A stretch of DNA of 64,000 nt from Cupriavidus numazuensis. GTDB taxonomy: Bacteria > Pseudomonadota > Gammaproteobacteria > Burkholderiales > Burkholderiaceae. Position numbers and translations under genes: made by a program. Location of the stretch: assembly GCF_905397435.1 (NCBI RefSeq), contig NZ_CAJPVI010000032.1, positions 1-64,000 on the forward strand, written 5' to 3'. The notes under the pieces were generated by a model. It did not search any database. It worked only from the letters and a program-made list of their open reading frames with translations, and was not told the DNA's origin. Positions within the stretch are counted from its first letter, which is position 1; every line of letters starts with the position of its first letter. Shown here in pieces: positions 15,879 through 24,350 of this stretch.

Positions 15879-15944
15879 ATTTCAAGGTTCCAAACGTCAG
15901 CCTTATCGGTGTAACGAGCCGAGGGTATTGAAAAGGACAACCTA

Positions 15945-16925
15945 ATGCAAACAGCACTCCTCAAGCCAAAAATCATTGCCGTCGAGCCTCTGGGCGACCA
16001 TCACGCCAAAGTCGTGATGGAGCCGTTCGAGCGCGGCTACGGCCATACGCTCGGTAACGCCCTGCGTCGCGTGCTGCTGTCGTCGATGGTCGGTTATGCT
16101 CCGACCGAAGTGACGATCGCTGGGGTGGTCCATGAGTATTCCACCATCGACGGCGTGCAGGAAGACGTCGTCAACCTGCTGCTCAACCTGAAGGGCGTCG
16201 TGTTCAAGCTGCACAACCGCGACGAAGTCACGGTTTCGCTGCGCAAGGATGGTGAAGGCATCGTGACTGCAGCCGATATCGAGCTGCCGCACGACGTCGA
16301 GATCATCAACCCGAACCACGTCATCGCCCACCTGTCGGCCGGCGGCAAGCTGGACATGCAGATCAAGGTCGAGCAAGGCCGTGGCTACGTGCCTGGCAAC
16401 GTGCGCAAGTTCGGCGACGAGTCGAGCAAGGTGATCGGCCGTATCGTGCTGGACGCTTCGTTCTCGCCGGTGCGCCGCGTGTCGTACGCCGTCGAGTCCG
16501 CCCGCGTCGAGCAGCGTACCGACCTGGACAAGCTGGTGATGAACATCGAAACCGACGGCGTGATCTCGCCGGAGGAAGCGATTCGCCAGTCTGCCCGTAT
16601 CCTGGTTGACCAGCTGTCGGTGTTCGCAGCGCTGGAAGGCACCGAGTCCGCCGCCGAGGCCGCTTCGAGCCGTGCACCGCAGATCGACCCGATCCTGCTG
16701 CGCCCGGTCGACGACCTGGAGCTGACCGTGCGTTCGGCTAACTGCCTGAAGGCAGAGAACATCTACTACATCGGCGACCTGATCCAGCGTACCGAGAACG
16801 AGCTGCTCAAGACCCCGAACCTGGGTCGCAAGTCGCTCAACGAGATCAAGGAAGTCCTCGCCTCTCGTGGCCTGACGCTCGGCATGAAGCTCGAGAACTG
16901 GCCGCCCGCCGGTCTGGACAAGTAA
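15945..16925 (+). CDS. rpoA: RNA polymerase subunit alpha
   Basis: A 326-residue alpha subunit, the scaffold for RNA polymerase assembly and the docking site for UP elements and activators. The N-terminal domain shows EPFERGYGHTLGNALRRVLLSS. The C-terminal domain (about residues 245-320) has the DNA-contacting LTVRSANCLKAENI and LLKTPNLGRKSLNEIKEVL. AAAGGACAA precedes the ATG. Complete and of normal length. Confidence 0.98.
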   Translation: MQTALLKPKIIAVEPLGDHHAKVVMEPFERGYGHTLGNALRRVLLSSMVGYAPTEVTIAGVVHEYSTIDGVQEDVVNLLLNLKGVVFKLHNRDEVTVSLRKDGEGIVTAADIELPHDVEIINPNHVIAHLSAGGKLDMQIKVEQGRGYVPGNVRKFGDESSKVIGRIVLDASFSPVRRVSYAVESARVEQRTDLDKLVMNIETDGVISPEEAIRQSARILVDQLSVFAALEGTESAAEAASSRAPQIDPILLRPVDDLELTVRSANCLKAENIYYIGDLIQRTENELLKTPNLGRKSLNEIKEVLASRGLTLGMKLENWPPAGLDK

Positions 16926-16962
16926 TTGTGGCGCGGGGCAATGGCCTCGTGCTGCGGTAACC

Positions 16963-16982
16963 GCCTCGGTTTCGGCCGAGGC
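16963..16982 (+). other. Stem-loop between rpoA and rplQ
   Basis: gcctcgg (16963-16969) and ccgaggc (16976-16982) form a perfect 7-bp stem with a 6-nt loop, in the 144-nt gap. No T-tract. Confidence 0.4.
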
Positions 16983-17069
16983 ATGTATGACTACCGGCCC
17001 GCGTCTCGGGAGCTTGCTCCAGGGGTGATAGAAGAGCTGGTCAAACACTCAATCTGAAAAGGAATCATC

Positions 17070-17465
17070 ATGCGTCACCGTCATGGTCTGCGGAAACTGA
17101 ACCGCACCTCGTCGCACCGTCTCGCGATGCTGCGCAACATGTCCAACTCGCTGTTCCAGCACGAGCTGATCAAGACCACCCTGCCCAAGGCCAAGGAACT
17201 GCGCAAGGTTGTCGAGCCGCTCATCACGCTGGCCAAGAAGGACACCGTTGCCAACCGCCGTCTGGCTTTCGCCCGTCTGCGCGACCGCGACATGGTCACC
17301 AAGCTGTTCACCGAACTGGGCCCGCGTTACAACGCTCGTCCGGGCGGCTACACGCGTATCCTGAAGTTCGGCTTCCGTCAGGGCGACAATGCGCCGATGG
17401 CGCTGGTCGAGCTGGTGGATCGTCCGGAAATCACCGAAGCTCCGGCTGAAGAAGCTGCTGAGTAA
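17070..17465 (+). CDS. rplQ: 50S ribosomal protein L17
   Basis: A 131-residue L17 at the tunnel-exit side of the 50S. It starts MRHRHGLRKLNRTSSHRLAMLRNM and has the GPRYNARPGGYTRILK motif, then an acidic tail of about 15 residues (ITEAPAEEAAE). It is the last gene of the alpha operon, closed by a clear terminator. Confidence 0.98.
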   Translation: MRHRHGLRKLNRTSSHRLAMLRNMSNSLFQHELIKTTLPKAKELRKVVEPLITLAKKDTVANRRLAFARLRDRDMVTKLFTELGPRYNARPGGYTRILKFGFRQGDNAPMALVELVDRPEITEAPAEEAAE

Positions 17466-17516
17466 GGTTGGGTTCCCGCCCGTCTCCCGACGGGTTCGGA
17501 CACACCGCTTACAATC

Positions 17517-17548
17517 GAGCCAGGCAATTTGCCTGGCTCTTTTGTTTT
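17517..17548 (+). terminator. Alpha operon terminator
   Basis: A 10-bp perfect stem, gagccaggca (17517-17526) / tgcctggctc (17530-17539), loop ATT, then TTTTGTTTT. It ends the ribosomal-protein cluster 51 nt after rplQ. Confidence 0.93.
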
Positions 17549-17573
17549 GTGCGCCAGGATTCGGAGGGGCCGG

Positions 17574-17954
17574 ATGCAAGCCAGTAACAGTCCACAAAAC
17601 GCCGGCGACGGCGACAACGAGGCGGTCATTGCTGTACTGACCAACCTGCCCGATGCAGACGCCGCGGCTCGGCTTTCGCGGGCTTTGCTCGAAGCGCGCG
17701 CATGCGCGTGCGTGAACCGTCTTGCGCCCGTGGAATCGGAGTACTGGTGGCAAGGCAAGCTGGAACAGGCCACGGAATGGCCCCTGCTGGCCAAGACCAC
17801 GCGTGGACGGTATGCGGCGCTGGAGGCTGTGATCCGCGCCAATCATCCCTATGATGTGCCGGAAATCATCGCCTGGCCCGTGAGCCAGGGATTCGGACCC
17901 TATCTCGAATGGGTGCGGAGCGAGGTAACTCGCGCCGAGCAAGGCGAGGATTGA
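17574..17954 (+). CDS. cutA: CutA1 family divalent-cation tolerance protein
   Basis: A 126-residue CutA1-type protein, a small trimeric ferredoxin-like fold linked in E. coli to copper tolerance, though its molecular job is unclear. Seen features: VLTNLPDADAAARLSRALLEARACACVN, the ESEYWWQGKLEQATEW strand pair, and HPYDVPEIIAWPV. The start at 17574 is set by GGAGG (17563-17567). Its place 51 nt upstream of dsbD, as in other proteobacteria (cutA-dsbD), supports the call. Confidence 0.9.
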   Translation: MQASNSPQNAGDGDNEAVIAVLTNLPDADAAARLSRALLEARACACVNRLAPVESEYWWQGKLEQATEWPLLAKTTRGRYAALEAVIRANHPYDVPEIIAWPVSQGFGPYLEWVRSEVTRAEQGED

Positions 17955-18005
17955 GGCGCCGGGCACACAGCATCGCAGAGTGACAGAAAGGATTCAGGAA
18001 GGTCT

Positions 18006-19931
18006 ATGAGCATGGGTTTTGCGCTTTCGGCGCGGTCATACGGCGCGGGCTGGGCGCGGCATATTGCCGCAGTGCTGGCGGTGATGGTGGCCTGGTTGAG
18101 CCTGGTCGCGGGCGCCCATGCGGCCACGGAAGACGATTTCCTGCCCCCTGAGCAGGCGTTCCGCTTTGCCGCCCGGCAGATCGACCCACAGACCATCGAA
18201 GTGCGCTTTGATGTGGCTAGCGGTTACTACCTGTACCGCGAGCGCTTCGCCTTTGCTGCCCAGCCCGACACGGTGCGCCTCGGCCAACCCGAGTTTCCTC
18301 ACGGCAAGGTGAAATTCGACGAGACCTTCGGCAAGGAGATGGAGACTTACCGTGATGCGGTGGTGATCCGCGTGCCGGTGCAGTCTGCGCCGGCTGATGG
18401 CAAATGGTCGCTCGTCGTCACGTCCCAGGGCTGTGCCGACAAGGGGCTGTGCTACCCGCCGATGGAGAGCGTCTACAAGGTCGGCGGCTCGACCTTGGGG
18501 AACCTGTTCGCCGACAGACCGCGCAGTGAGGCAACCGTGCCGCCGGCAGCGTCGACCAGACCCAGTACGGAAGCCGTTGCGCCGGCGGCGCGCCTCGACG
18601 AGAACGACCGCATCGCCGGCGTTCTGGCCAGCCGCAACCTTGGCGTCGTCCTCGCATTGTTCTTTGGCCTTGGCCTGCTGCTGACCTTCACGCCATGCGT
18701 GCTGCCGATGGTGCCTATCCTGTCGTCCATCGTCGTCGGCGAACACGCGACGCGCAGCCGTGCGCTGGTGGTGTCGCTGGCCTATGTGCTGGGCATGGCC
18801 GTCGTCTATACGGCGATCGGCGTGGCCGCGGGGCTGCTCGGCGAGAGCCTGGCCGCAGCCCTGCAGACGCCTGCCGTGCTGGCCGCGTTCGCGGCGCTGA
18901 TGGTGGCGCTGTCGCTGTCGATGTTCGGGCTCTATGAGCTTCAGCTGCCGCAGCATTGGCAGACGCGGCTGACGGCGACGTCCAACCGCCGCCAGGGCGG
19001 CCAGGTGATCGGCGCTGCAGCCATGGGGGCGATCTCCGCGCTGATCGTCGGCCCGTGCGTGACGGCGCCGCTTGCCGGTGCGCTCGCGTATATCGCGCAG
19101 ACGCGCGATGCGGTGACCGGTGGCACCGCGTTGCTGGCCATGGCGCTGGGCATGGGCGTTCCACTGGTGCTTGTGGGTGTTGGCGCAGGCAACCTGCTGC
19201 CGCGCGCCGGGCACTGGATGGAGGCCACCAAGCGTTTCTTCGGCTTCCTGCTGTTGGGCGTGGCCATCTGGATGGTGACGCCGGTGCTGCCGGCGTGGCT
19301 GACCATGGCATTGTGGGCGGCGTTGCTCCTGGTGGCCGCCGTGTTCCTGGGCGCCTTTGACGCACTTGGCGCCGAAGCCCGCGGTCTGGCGAGGCTCGGC
19401 AAGGGACTCGGTGTGCTGGCCGCGCTGGCAGGTGCCATCCTGCTTCTGGGGCTGGCCTCTGGTGGCCGGGATCCGCTGCAACCGTTGGCGCACCTGAACC
19501 TCGCGCGCGTCGCCGGCGGTGCAGCGGGAACGGGAGCGGGGGCGGGACCCCAGGCGGTGCGATTTGAGCGCATCCGCAGCGTGGCGGAACTGGATGCGCG
19601 CGTGGCCCAGGCCGCCGCCGCCGGCAAGCCCGTGCTACTCGACTTTTATGCCGACTGGTGCGTGAGTTGCAAGGAAATGGAGCACCTGACGTTCACGGAC
19701 GCCAAGGTTCGGGCGCGCATGTCGGAAATCGTGCTGCTGCAGGCCGACGTCACCGCCAACAACGCCGATGACAAGGCGCTGCTCAAGCGCTTCGGCCTGT
19801 TCGGCCCGCCGGGGATCATCCTGTTCGGCGCCGATGGCCGCGAACGGCCCGTGCGCGTGATCGGCTACCAGTCCGCCGGCCGCTTCCTGGACAGTCTGGA
19901 GCGTGCATTCGGCACGCGTCCCAGCACCTGA
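18006..19931 (+). CDS. dsbD: Thiol:disulfide interchange protein DsbD
   Basis: A 641-residue inner-membrane reductant shuttle that moves electrons from cytoplasmic thioredoxin to periplasmic DsbC/DsbG and cytochrome c thiol enzymes. After a signal sequence ending near GAHA, the alpha domain shows Cys143 and Cys149 (CADKGLCYPP). The membrane domain has eight or so helices, with cysteines in TPCVLPMVP and GPCVTAPLAG. The C-terminal thioredoxin-like domain has WCVSCKEME (Cys552 and Cys555). All six redox cysteines are present. The nearby cytochrome c and System II genes fit a role in haem-attachment redox supply. Confidence 0.96.
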   Translation: MSMGFALSARSYGAGWARHIAAVLAVMVAWLSLVAGAHAATEDDFLPPEQAFRFAARQIDPQTIEVRFDVASGYYLYRERFAFAAQPDTVRLGQPEFPHGKVKFDETFGKEMETYRDAVVIRVPVQSAPADGKWSLVVTSQGCADKGLCYPPMESVYKVGGSTLGNLFADRPRSEATVPPAASTRPSTEAVAPAARLDENDRIAGVLASRNLGVVLALFFGLGLLLTFTPCVLPMVPILSSIVVGEHATRSRALVVSLAYVLGMAVVYTAIGVAAGLLGESLAAALQTPAVLAAFAALMVALSLSMFGLYELQLPQHWQTRLTATSNRRQGGQVIGAAAMGAISALIVGPCVTAPLAGALAYIAQTRDAVTGGTALLAMALGMGVPLVLVGVGAGNLLPRAGHWMEATKRFFGFLLLGVAIWMVTPVLPAWLTMALWAALLLVAAVFLGAFDALGAEARGLARLGKGLGVLAALAGAILLLGLASGGRDPLQPLAHLNLARVAGGAAGTGAGAGPQAVRFERIRSVAELDARVAQAAAAGKPVLLDFYADWCVSCKEMEHLTFTDAKVRARMSEIVLLQADVTANNADDKALLKRFGLFGPPGIILFGADGRERPVRVIGYQSAGRFLDSLERAFGTRPST

Positions 19932-19934
19932 GTC

Positions 19935-21125
19935 TTACCGCTCCAGTTGCCGCCCAAGCGCCCACACGGCGGCCAGGACCACCACTACGGCGCCCATCAG
20001 GCCGATCGACCACCAGAAGCCGTCGGGCTCACGCAGCCACGGCATGCGTTCGAAGTTCATGCCGAAGATGCCGGTGATCAGCGTCAGCGGCATGAACAGC
20101 GCCGTGATCAGCGTCAGCGTGCGCATGGTGCGGTTGGTCCGGTGGGCCACCGCTGAAAAATGGATCTGGACTGCGGACTCGATCGAATCTTCGAGCCGCC
20201 GCGCATGCGCAAGCACGCGCTGGATGTGCTCCATGAGGTCGTTGATCCGAACGAGCAGCACTTCGTCGCGGCCGGGTGCCTTGTCCGCTGGCTCGGTCGG
20301 ATCGGCGCTGTAGCGGTTGTCCAGCACGCTGTCGCGGAATTCCTGCAGCGCATCGCGCTGTTCTTCGCTCAGGTGTTCGAGCCTGCGTAGCTGGATGCGT
20401 GCATCCAGCAGCCCTTCCCAGCTCGAGAAACTGCGCCGCGAATTGAGCAGCGCGCGTTGCCAGCGGTCGAGCTGCCGCGTGAGTGGCGCGCGCAGTTCGA
20501 GATAGCGGTCGACCATGGCGTTGAGCAGGCGCAGCATCAGGTCCTCGGGCCGGCTCGGCGGCCGTGTGCCATGCAGCAACGGGGCGTGGCCATTCGCTTT
20601 CGGTGCGATGGGGCGCGGCTCTTGGCAAGATTCCAGCAAGCGCTGGCGTACCTGGTCGATCGTGCGCGACGGGCCCGGCCGGACGGTGACAAGTACTGTG
20701 TCGAAGACGAAGAAGGTGACCGGCTGGGTGTCAATCCGGGCCAGTGCCGGCAGGAAGCCGGGAGGATGACGCCGCGCCTTCGGGGCGGCTTCGACCGCTG
20801 GCGCCGGCGAGCCGTCCGCCTCGGCGATCGCGCGGCTGGTCTCGAAGGTCAGCTTGCGGAAGATCACCATGTCGTACGCATGCGTCGTGTCGAAATACGA
20901 CGGATGCGCCGTGTTGGTGGCATCGGTCAAATGCAGGTCGAGGATCGGCGCGCCGGCAAGCTGCCGCACGTTCTCGCGCCAGGCGTCCGGCGCAGCGGAC
21001 ACCTCTTCGATCGAGAAATCGGCCCAGACAAAGCGGGCCGTCGCGTTGCCGCCGAGGAACGCCGCCGCCTCGGCGAGCGAGGCGAGCGGGTGAACCTGGC
21101 TGGCCGAAAAGCCTAGCAGCTCCAT
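19935..21125 (-). CDS. CorA-family divalent metal transporter
   Basis: A 396-residue CorA/ZntB-superfamily channel subunit. A large soluble N-terminal part (about residues 1-320) is followed by two transmembrane helices; the first ends in the family signature GMN (LITGIFGMNFERMPW), and the second is WSIGLMGAVVVVLAAVWAL. The pentameric family carries Mg2+, Co2+, Ni2+ or Zn2+, and sequence alone does not fix the ion. It lies 15 nt downstream of hemB on the same strand, so the two are probably co-transcribed. It meets dsbD tail to tail with only 3 nt between them. Confidence 0.9.
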   Translation of the reverse strand: MELLGFSASQVHPLASLAEAAAFLGGNATARFVWADFSIEEVSAAPDAWRENVRQLAGAPILDLHLTDATNTAHPSYFDTTHAYDMVIFRKLTFETSRAIAEADGSPAPAVEAAPKARRHPPGFLPALARIDTQPVTFFVFDTVLVTVRPGPSRTIDQVRQRLLESCQEPRPIAPKANGHAPLLHGTRPPSRPEDLMLRLLNAMVDRYLELRAPLTRQLDRWQRALLNSRRSFSSWEGLLDARIQLRRLEHLSEEQRDALQEFRDSVLDNRYSADPTEPADKAPGRDEVLLVRINDLMEHIQRVLAHARRLEDSIESAVQIHFSAVAHRTNRTMRTLTLITALFMPLTLITGIFGMNFERMPWLREPDGFWWSIGLMGAVVVVLAAVWALGRQLER

Positions 21126-21140
21126 GCGTGGGGCGTGGCC

Positions 21141-22133
<993 letters not shown>

Positions 22134-22261
22134 GGCAGCTTGAAGGGGGAAGTTCAGAGGAGGAAATGTGCGGAAAATGGTTCACCGCCGACCAGCGGTG
22201 GGCACGCCGTAGCGCATTCCGCAGAAAAACTAAACTTTTGTGCGTGCCCGCTATCATACTC

Positions 22262-22382
22262 GCGGACACCTTGCGTTGCGCCCCGCGTGGCGCGGTGTCC
22301 CCCGCTACTCCTCCCTGAGCGGGTACCCGCCTCAACCGGCGGGAAAGTTCGTCCCCGTTGCTTGCAACGGGGCTTTTTTTTG
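22262..22382 (+). ncRNA. Candidate small RNA with anti-Shine-Dalgarno loop
   Basis: On the strand opposite hemB and engB, about 120 nt fold by eye into four consecutive stems. They are: ggacacc (22264-22270) / ggtgtcc (22294-22300) enclosing gcgcc/ggcgc; cccgct (22301-22306) / agcggg (22318-22323); cccgcc (22326-22331) / ggcggg (22338-22343); and a terminator at 22353-22382. The 11-nt loop of stem 2 contains CUCCUCC (22308-22314), which overlaps the anti-SD sequence of 16S rRNA. A TATCAT/CATACT -10-like box is at 22252-22260; the -35 is poor. No protein gene fits. In form it resembles betaproteobacterial small RNAs with exposed anti-SD loops, but family membership is unverified. Confidence 0.65.
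22353..22382 (+). terminator. Plus-strand intrinsic terminator of the candidate sRNA
   Basis: ccccgttgc (22353-22361) / gcaacgggg (22364-22372), 2-nt loop, then C and eight T residues (22374-22381). It is a strong plus-strand terminator between two minus-strand genes, so it must serve a plus-strand transcript other than hemB or engB. Confidence 0.9.
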
Positions 22383-22401
22383 TCCGCGCGCTATGGTCGT
22401 G

Positions 22402-23088
22402 TCACTCGGACGCGCCCGGCGCAGCCGGTTGTTCTGCGGGCGCCGCTGCCTGTGCTTCGGGCAGTGACAACCAGCCCGCGATGACCCGCTGTGCTTCTTC
22501 GATGCCGCGGCGTTTGAGGCTGGAGAACAGTTGGGCGGTCAGGGGCACCGGCGTGGCGAGTTGCTCCGCATAGGCCTCCAGCATCTTCCGCGTTTCGCGC
22601 AGGGCCTTGGCGTTTTCGCTGTTGGTGAGCTTGTCGGCCTTGGTCAGCAGCACATGCACCGGCTTGCCGGTGGGCAAGAACCACTCGACCATCTGGCAAT
22701 CGAGATCAGTGAAGGGGCGGCGAGCGTCCATCATCAGGATCAGTCCCGACAGCTGCGTCCGGGTCTGCACGTAATCGCTGAGCAGCCCTTGCCAGTGGTA
22801 CTTGGCGGAGCCGGACACCTCGGCATAGCCATAGCCCGGCAAGTCGACCAGGAAAGCGATCGGATCCGGCGCTTTTACCGGGGCCACCGTGAAGTAGTTG
22901 ATGTGCTGCGTGCGGCCCGGCGTGCGAGACGAAAAGGCCAGGCGCTTCTGGTTGCAGAGGATGTTGATGGCCGTCGACTTGCCGGCGTTGGAGCGTCCGG
23001 CGAACGCGACTTCGGGCACCGCCGTGGCAGGCAGGTCGCGCAGATGGTTGACGGTCGTGAAAAAGCGGGCCTGGTGTAGGAGGGACAT
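22402..23088 (-). CDS. engB: Ribosome biogenesis GTPase EngB/YsxC
   Basis: A 228-residue GTP-binding protein needed for 50S subunit assembly. G motifs are visible: GRSNAGKST (G1), RTPGRTQHINYF (G2/switch I), DLPGYGYAEVS (G3), LLTKADKL (G4). The start MSLLHQARFFTTVNHLRDLP is chosen at 23088 by homology; the frame is open for 20 more codons upstream. The C-terminal 15 residues are Ala/Pro-rich. It diverges from the c4-type cytochrome gene. Confidence 0.95.
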   Translation of the reverse strand: MSLLHQARFFTTVNHLRDLPATAVPEVAFAGRSNAGKSTAINILCNQKRLAFSSRTPGRTQHINYFTVAPVKAPDPIAFLVDLPGYGYAEVSGSAKYHWQGLLSDYVQTRTQLSGLILMMDARRPFTDLDCQMVEWFLPTGKPVHVLLTKADKLTNSENAKALRETRKMLEAYAEQLATPVPLTAQLFSSLKRRGIEEAQRVIAGWLSLPEAQAAAPAEQPAAPGASE

Positions 23089-23535
23089 GCGCTGAAGCGG
23101 GTGGGGCGGGCTGATTGCGGCGGGCGCGACATGCGCGAAACGCGGCAACCACGGTCACGCCGAGGTGGTAAGGCTGGCGGCACGGGATCGGCCAGGCCGC
23201 CGGAATTGATCCAGCACAGGCACAGGGGCCCCATGGCATCAATCCGGCACATTATTTATTGTACAATACGCCGGTTTACGGTCTCCTGACCGGGTGACGC
23301 AGGGCATCCATGGCCGCGTTGCCGGTGACCCGTTCCATCCGGACGGAAGGCCGTGTTTGCCGTTCCATCGTGAGCGGCGCCAGGAAGGCGGGGTCTGCTG
23401 CCTGGCGCACCGGCCTGACCGGTTTTTCGGTCGTTGCCACCACGATGCAGGGCCTTGCAAGGGCGCGTCCTCCGCCCGCAAAGTGCCGGCCGGCATGCAC
23501 TACGGTATTCAATACAATTCAGACAAGGTGTGCGA
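23089..23535. promoter_or_regulatory. Divergent intergenic region engB / cytochrome c4
   Basis: 447 nt without a convincing gene. The palindrome attgtacaat (23258-23267) supplies a TACAAT-type -10 box on both strands, roughly midway between the two divergent genes. A second TACAAT (23513-23518) lies 17 nt before the cytochrome start. Neither has a good -35. If the first is used, the cytochrome leader is about 265 nt long. Confidence 0.4.
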
Positions 23536-24195
23536 ATGAACCGCATTGCGAAGCTTCTGGGTGTCCTGGTGCTGGCCCTGCCTGCAACCGCCATGACCGG
23601 TCTGGCCTCTGCCTCCGAGCAGGCCGCCGCGAAGGCAGATCCGGCAAAGGGCGAAACGCTGTATACGCAGGGCGCGCCCGATCGCAATGTCCCCGCCTGC
23701 CTGAGCTGCCACGGTGCCAACGGCAACAGCGGCGCCGCCGCCAACCCGAAGCTGGCCGCGCAGCATCCCGAATACGTCCACAAGCAACTGGCCAACTTCA
23801 AGGACAAGTCGCGCAATAACGCGATCATGTCGCCGCTGGCTGGCGCGCTGAACGACCAGGAAATGAAGGACATCGGCGCCTATCTTGCCAAGCAGCCGAT
23901 CAAGCCGGCCACCGCCAAGAACAAGGACACGATCGAAGCCGGCCAGAAGATCTACCGCGCGGGCATCGCCGCCAAGGGCGTGCCGGCTTGCGCCGCCTGC
24001 CATGGCCCGACCGGCGCCGGTATTCCGGCCCAGTATCCGCGCATTGGCGGCCAGTGGTCCGATTACACCGAAGCTCAGCTTGTGGCATTCCGCCAGGGCA
24101 CCCGCAAGAACAATCCGGTGATGACGACCATCGCCGCCAAGATGTCGGACGCCGAGATCAAGGCCGTGGCGGATTACGTCGCCGGCGTTCGCTAA
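23536..24195 (+). CDS. Diheme cytochrome c4-type protein
   Basis: A 219-residue periplasmic cytochrome. A signal peptide (residues 1 to about 25, cleaved near GLASASEQ) is followed by two homologous c-type domains with haem-binding CLSCH and CAACH motifs. Axial methionines are likely in NNAIMSPLA and NNPVMTTIA. Cytochrome c4 passes electrons from the bc1 complex to terminal oxidases. It is directly followed by the System II maturation genes that attach such haems. A terminator at 24288 separates them. The start is at ATG 23536 behind AAGGTG. Confidence 0.93.
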   Translation: MNRIAKLLGVLVLALPATAMTGLASASEQAAAKADPAKGETLYTQGAPDRNVPACLSCHGANGNSGAAANPKLAAQHPEYVHKQLANFKDKSRNNAIMSPLAGALNDQEMKDIGAYLAKQPIKPATAKNKDTIEAGQKIYRAGIAAKGVPACAACHGPTGAGIPAQYPRIGGQWSDYTEAQLVAFRQGTRKNNPVMTTIAAKMSDAEIKAVADYVAGVR

Positions 24196-24287
24196 GTCGT
24201 TCCGCGCCGGCCGGACGGTTGGCCTGCGCCTCGCAGGAGCGGGGCACGAAGCAGGATGAAACCGTTGGCGTCGGCAACAATCGAAGA

Positions 24288-24323
24288 GGGTGGCCTGCTT
24301 GCCAAGCATGTCCACCCTTTTTT
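24288..24323 (+). terminator. Terminator after cytochrome c4 gene
   Basis: gggtgg (24288-24293) / ccaccc (24312-24317) with an inner gctt/aagc pairing, followed by six T residues (24318-24323). It lies 27 nt upstream of resB, so resB may depend on read-through or a weak promoter. Confidence 0.8.
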
Positions 24324-24350
24324 ATTTCAAAGCTTACTGCTGCACTGCAC

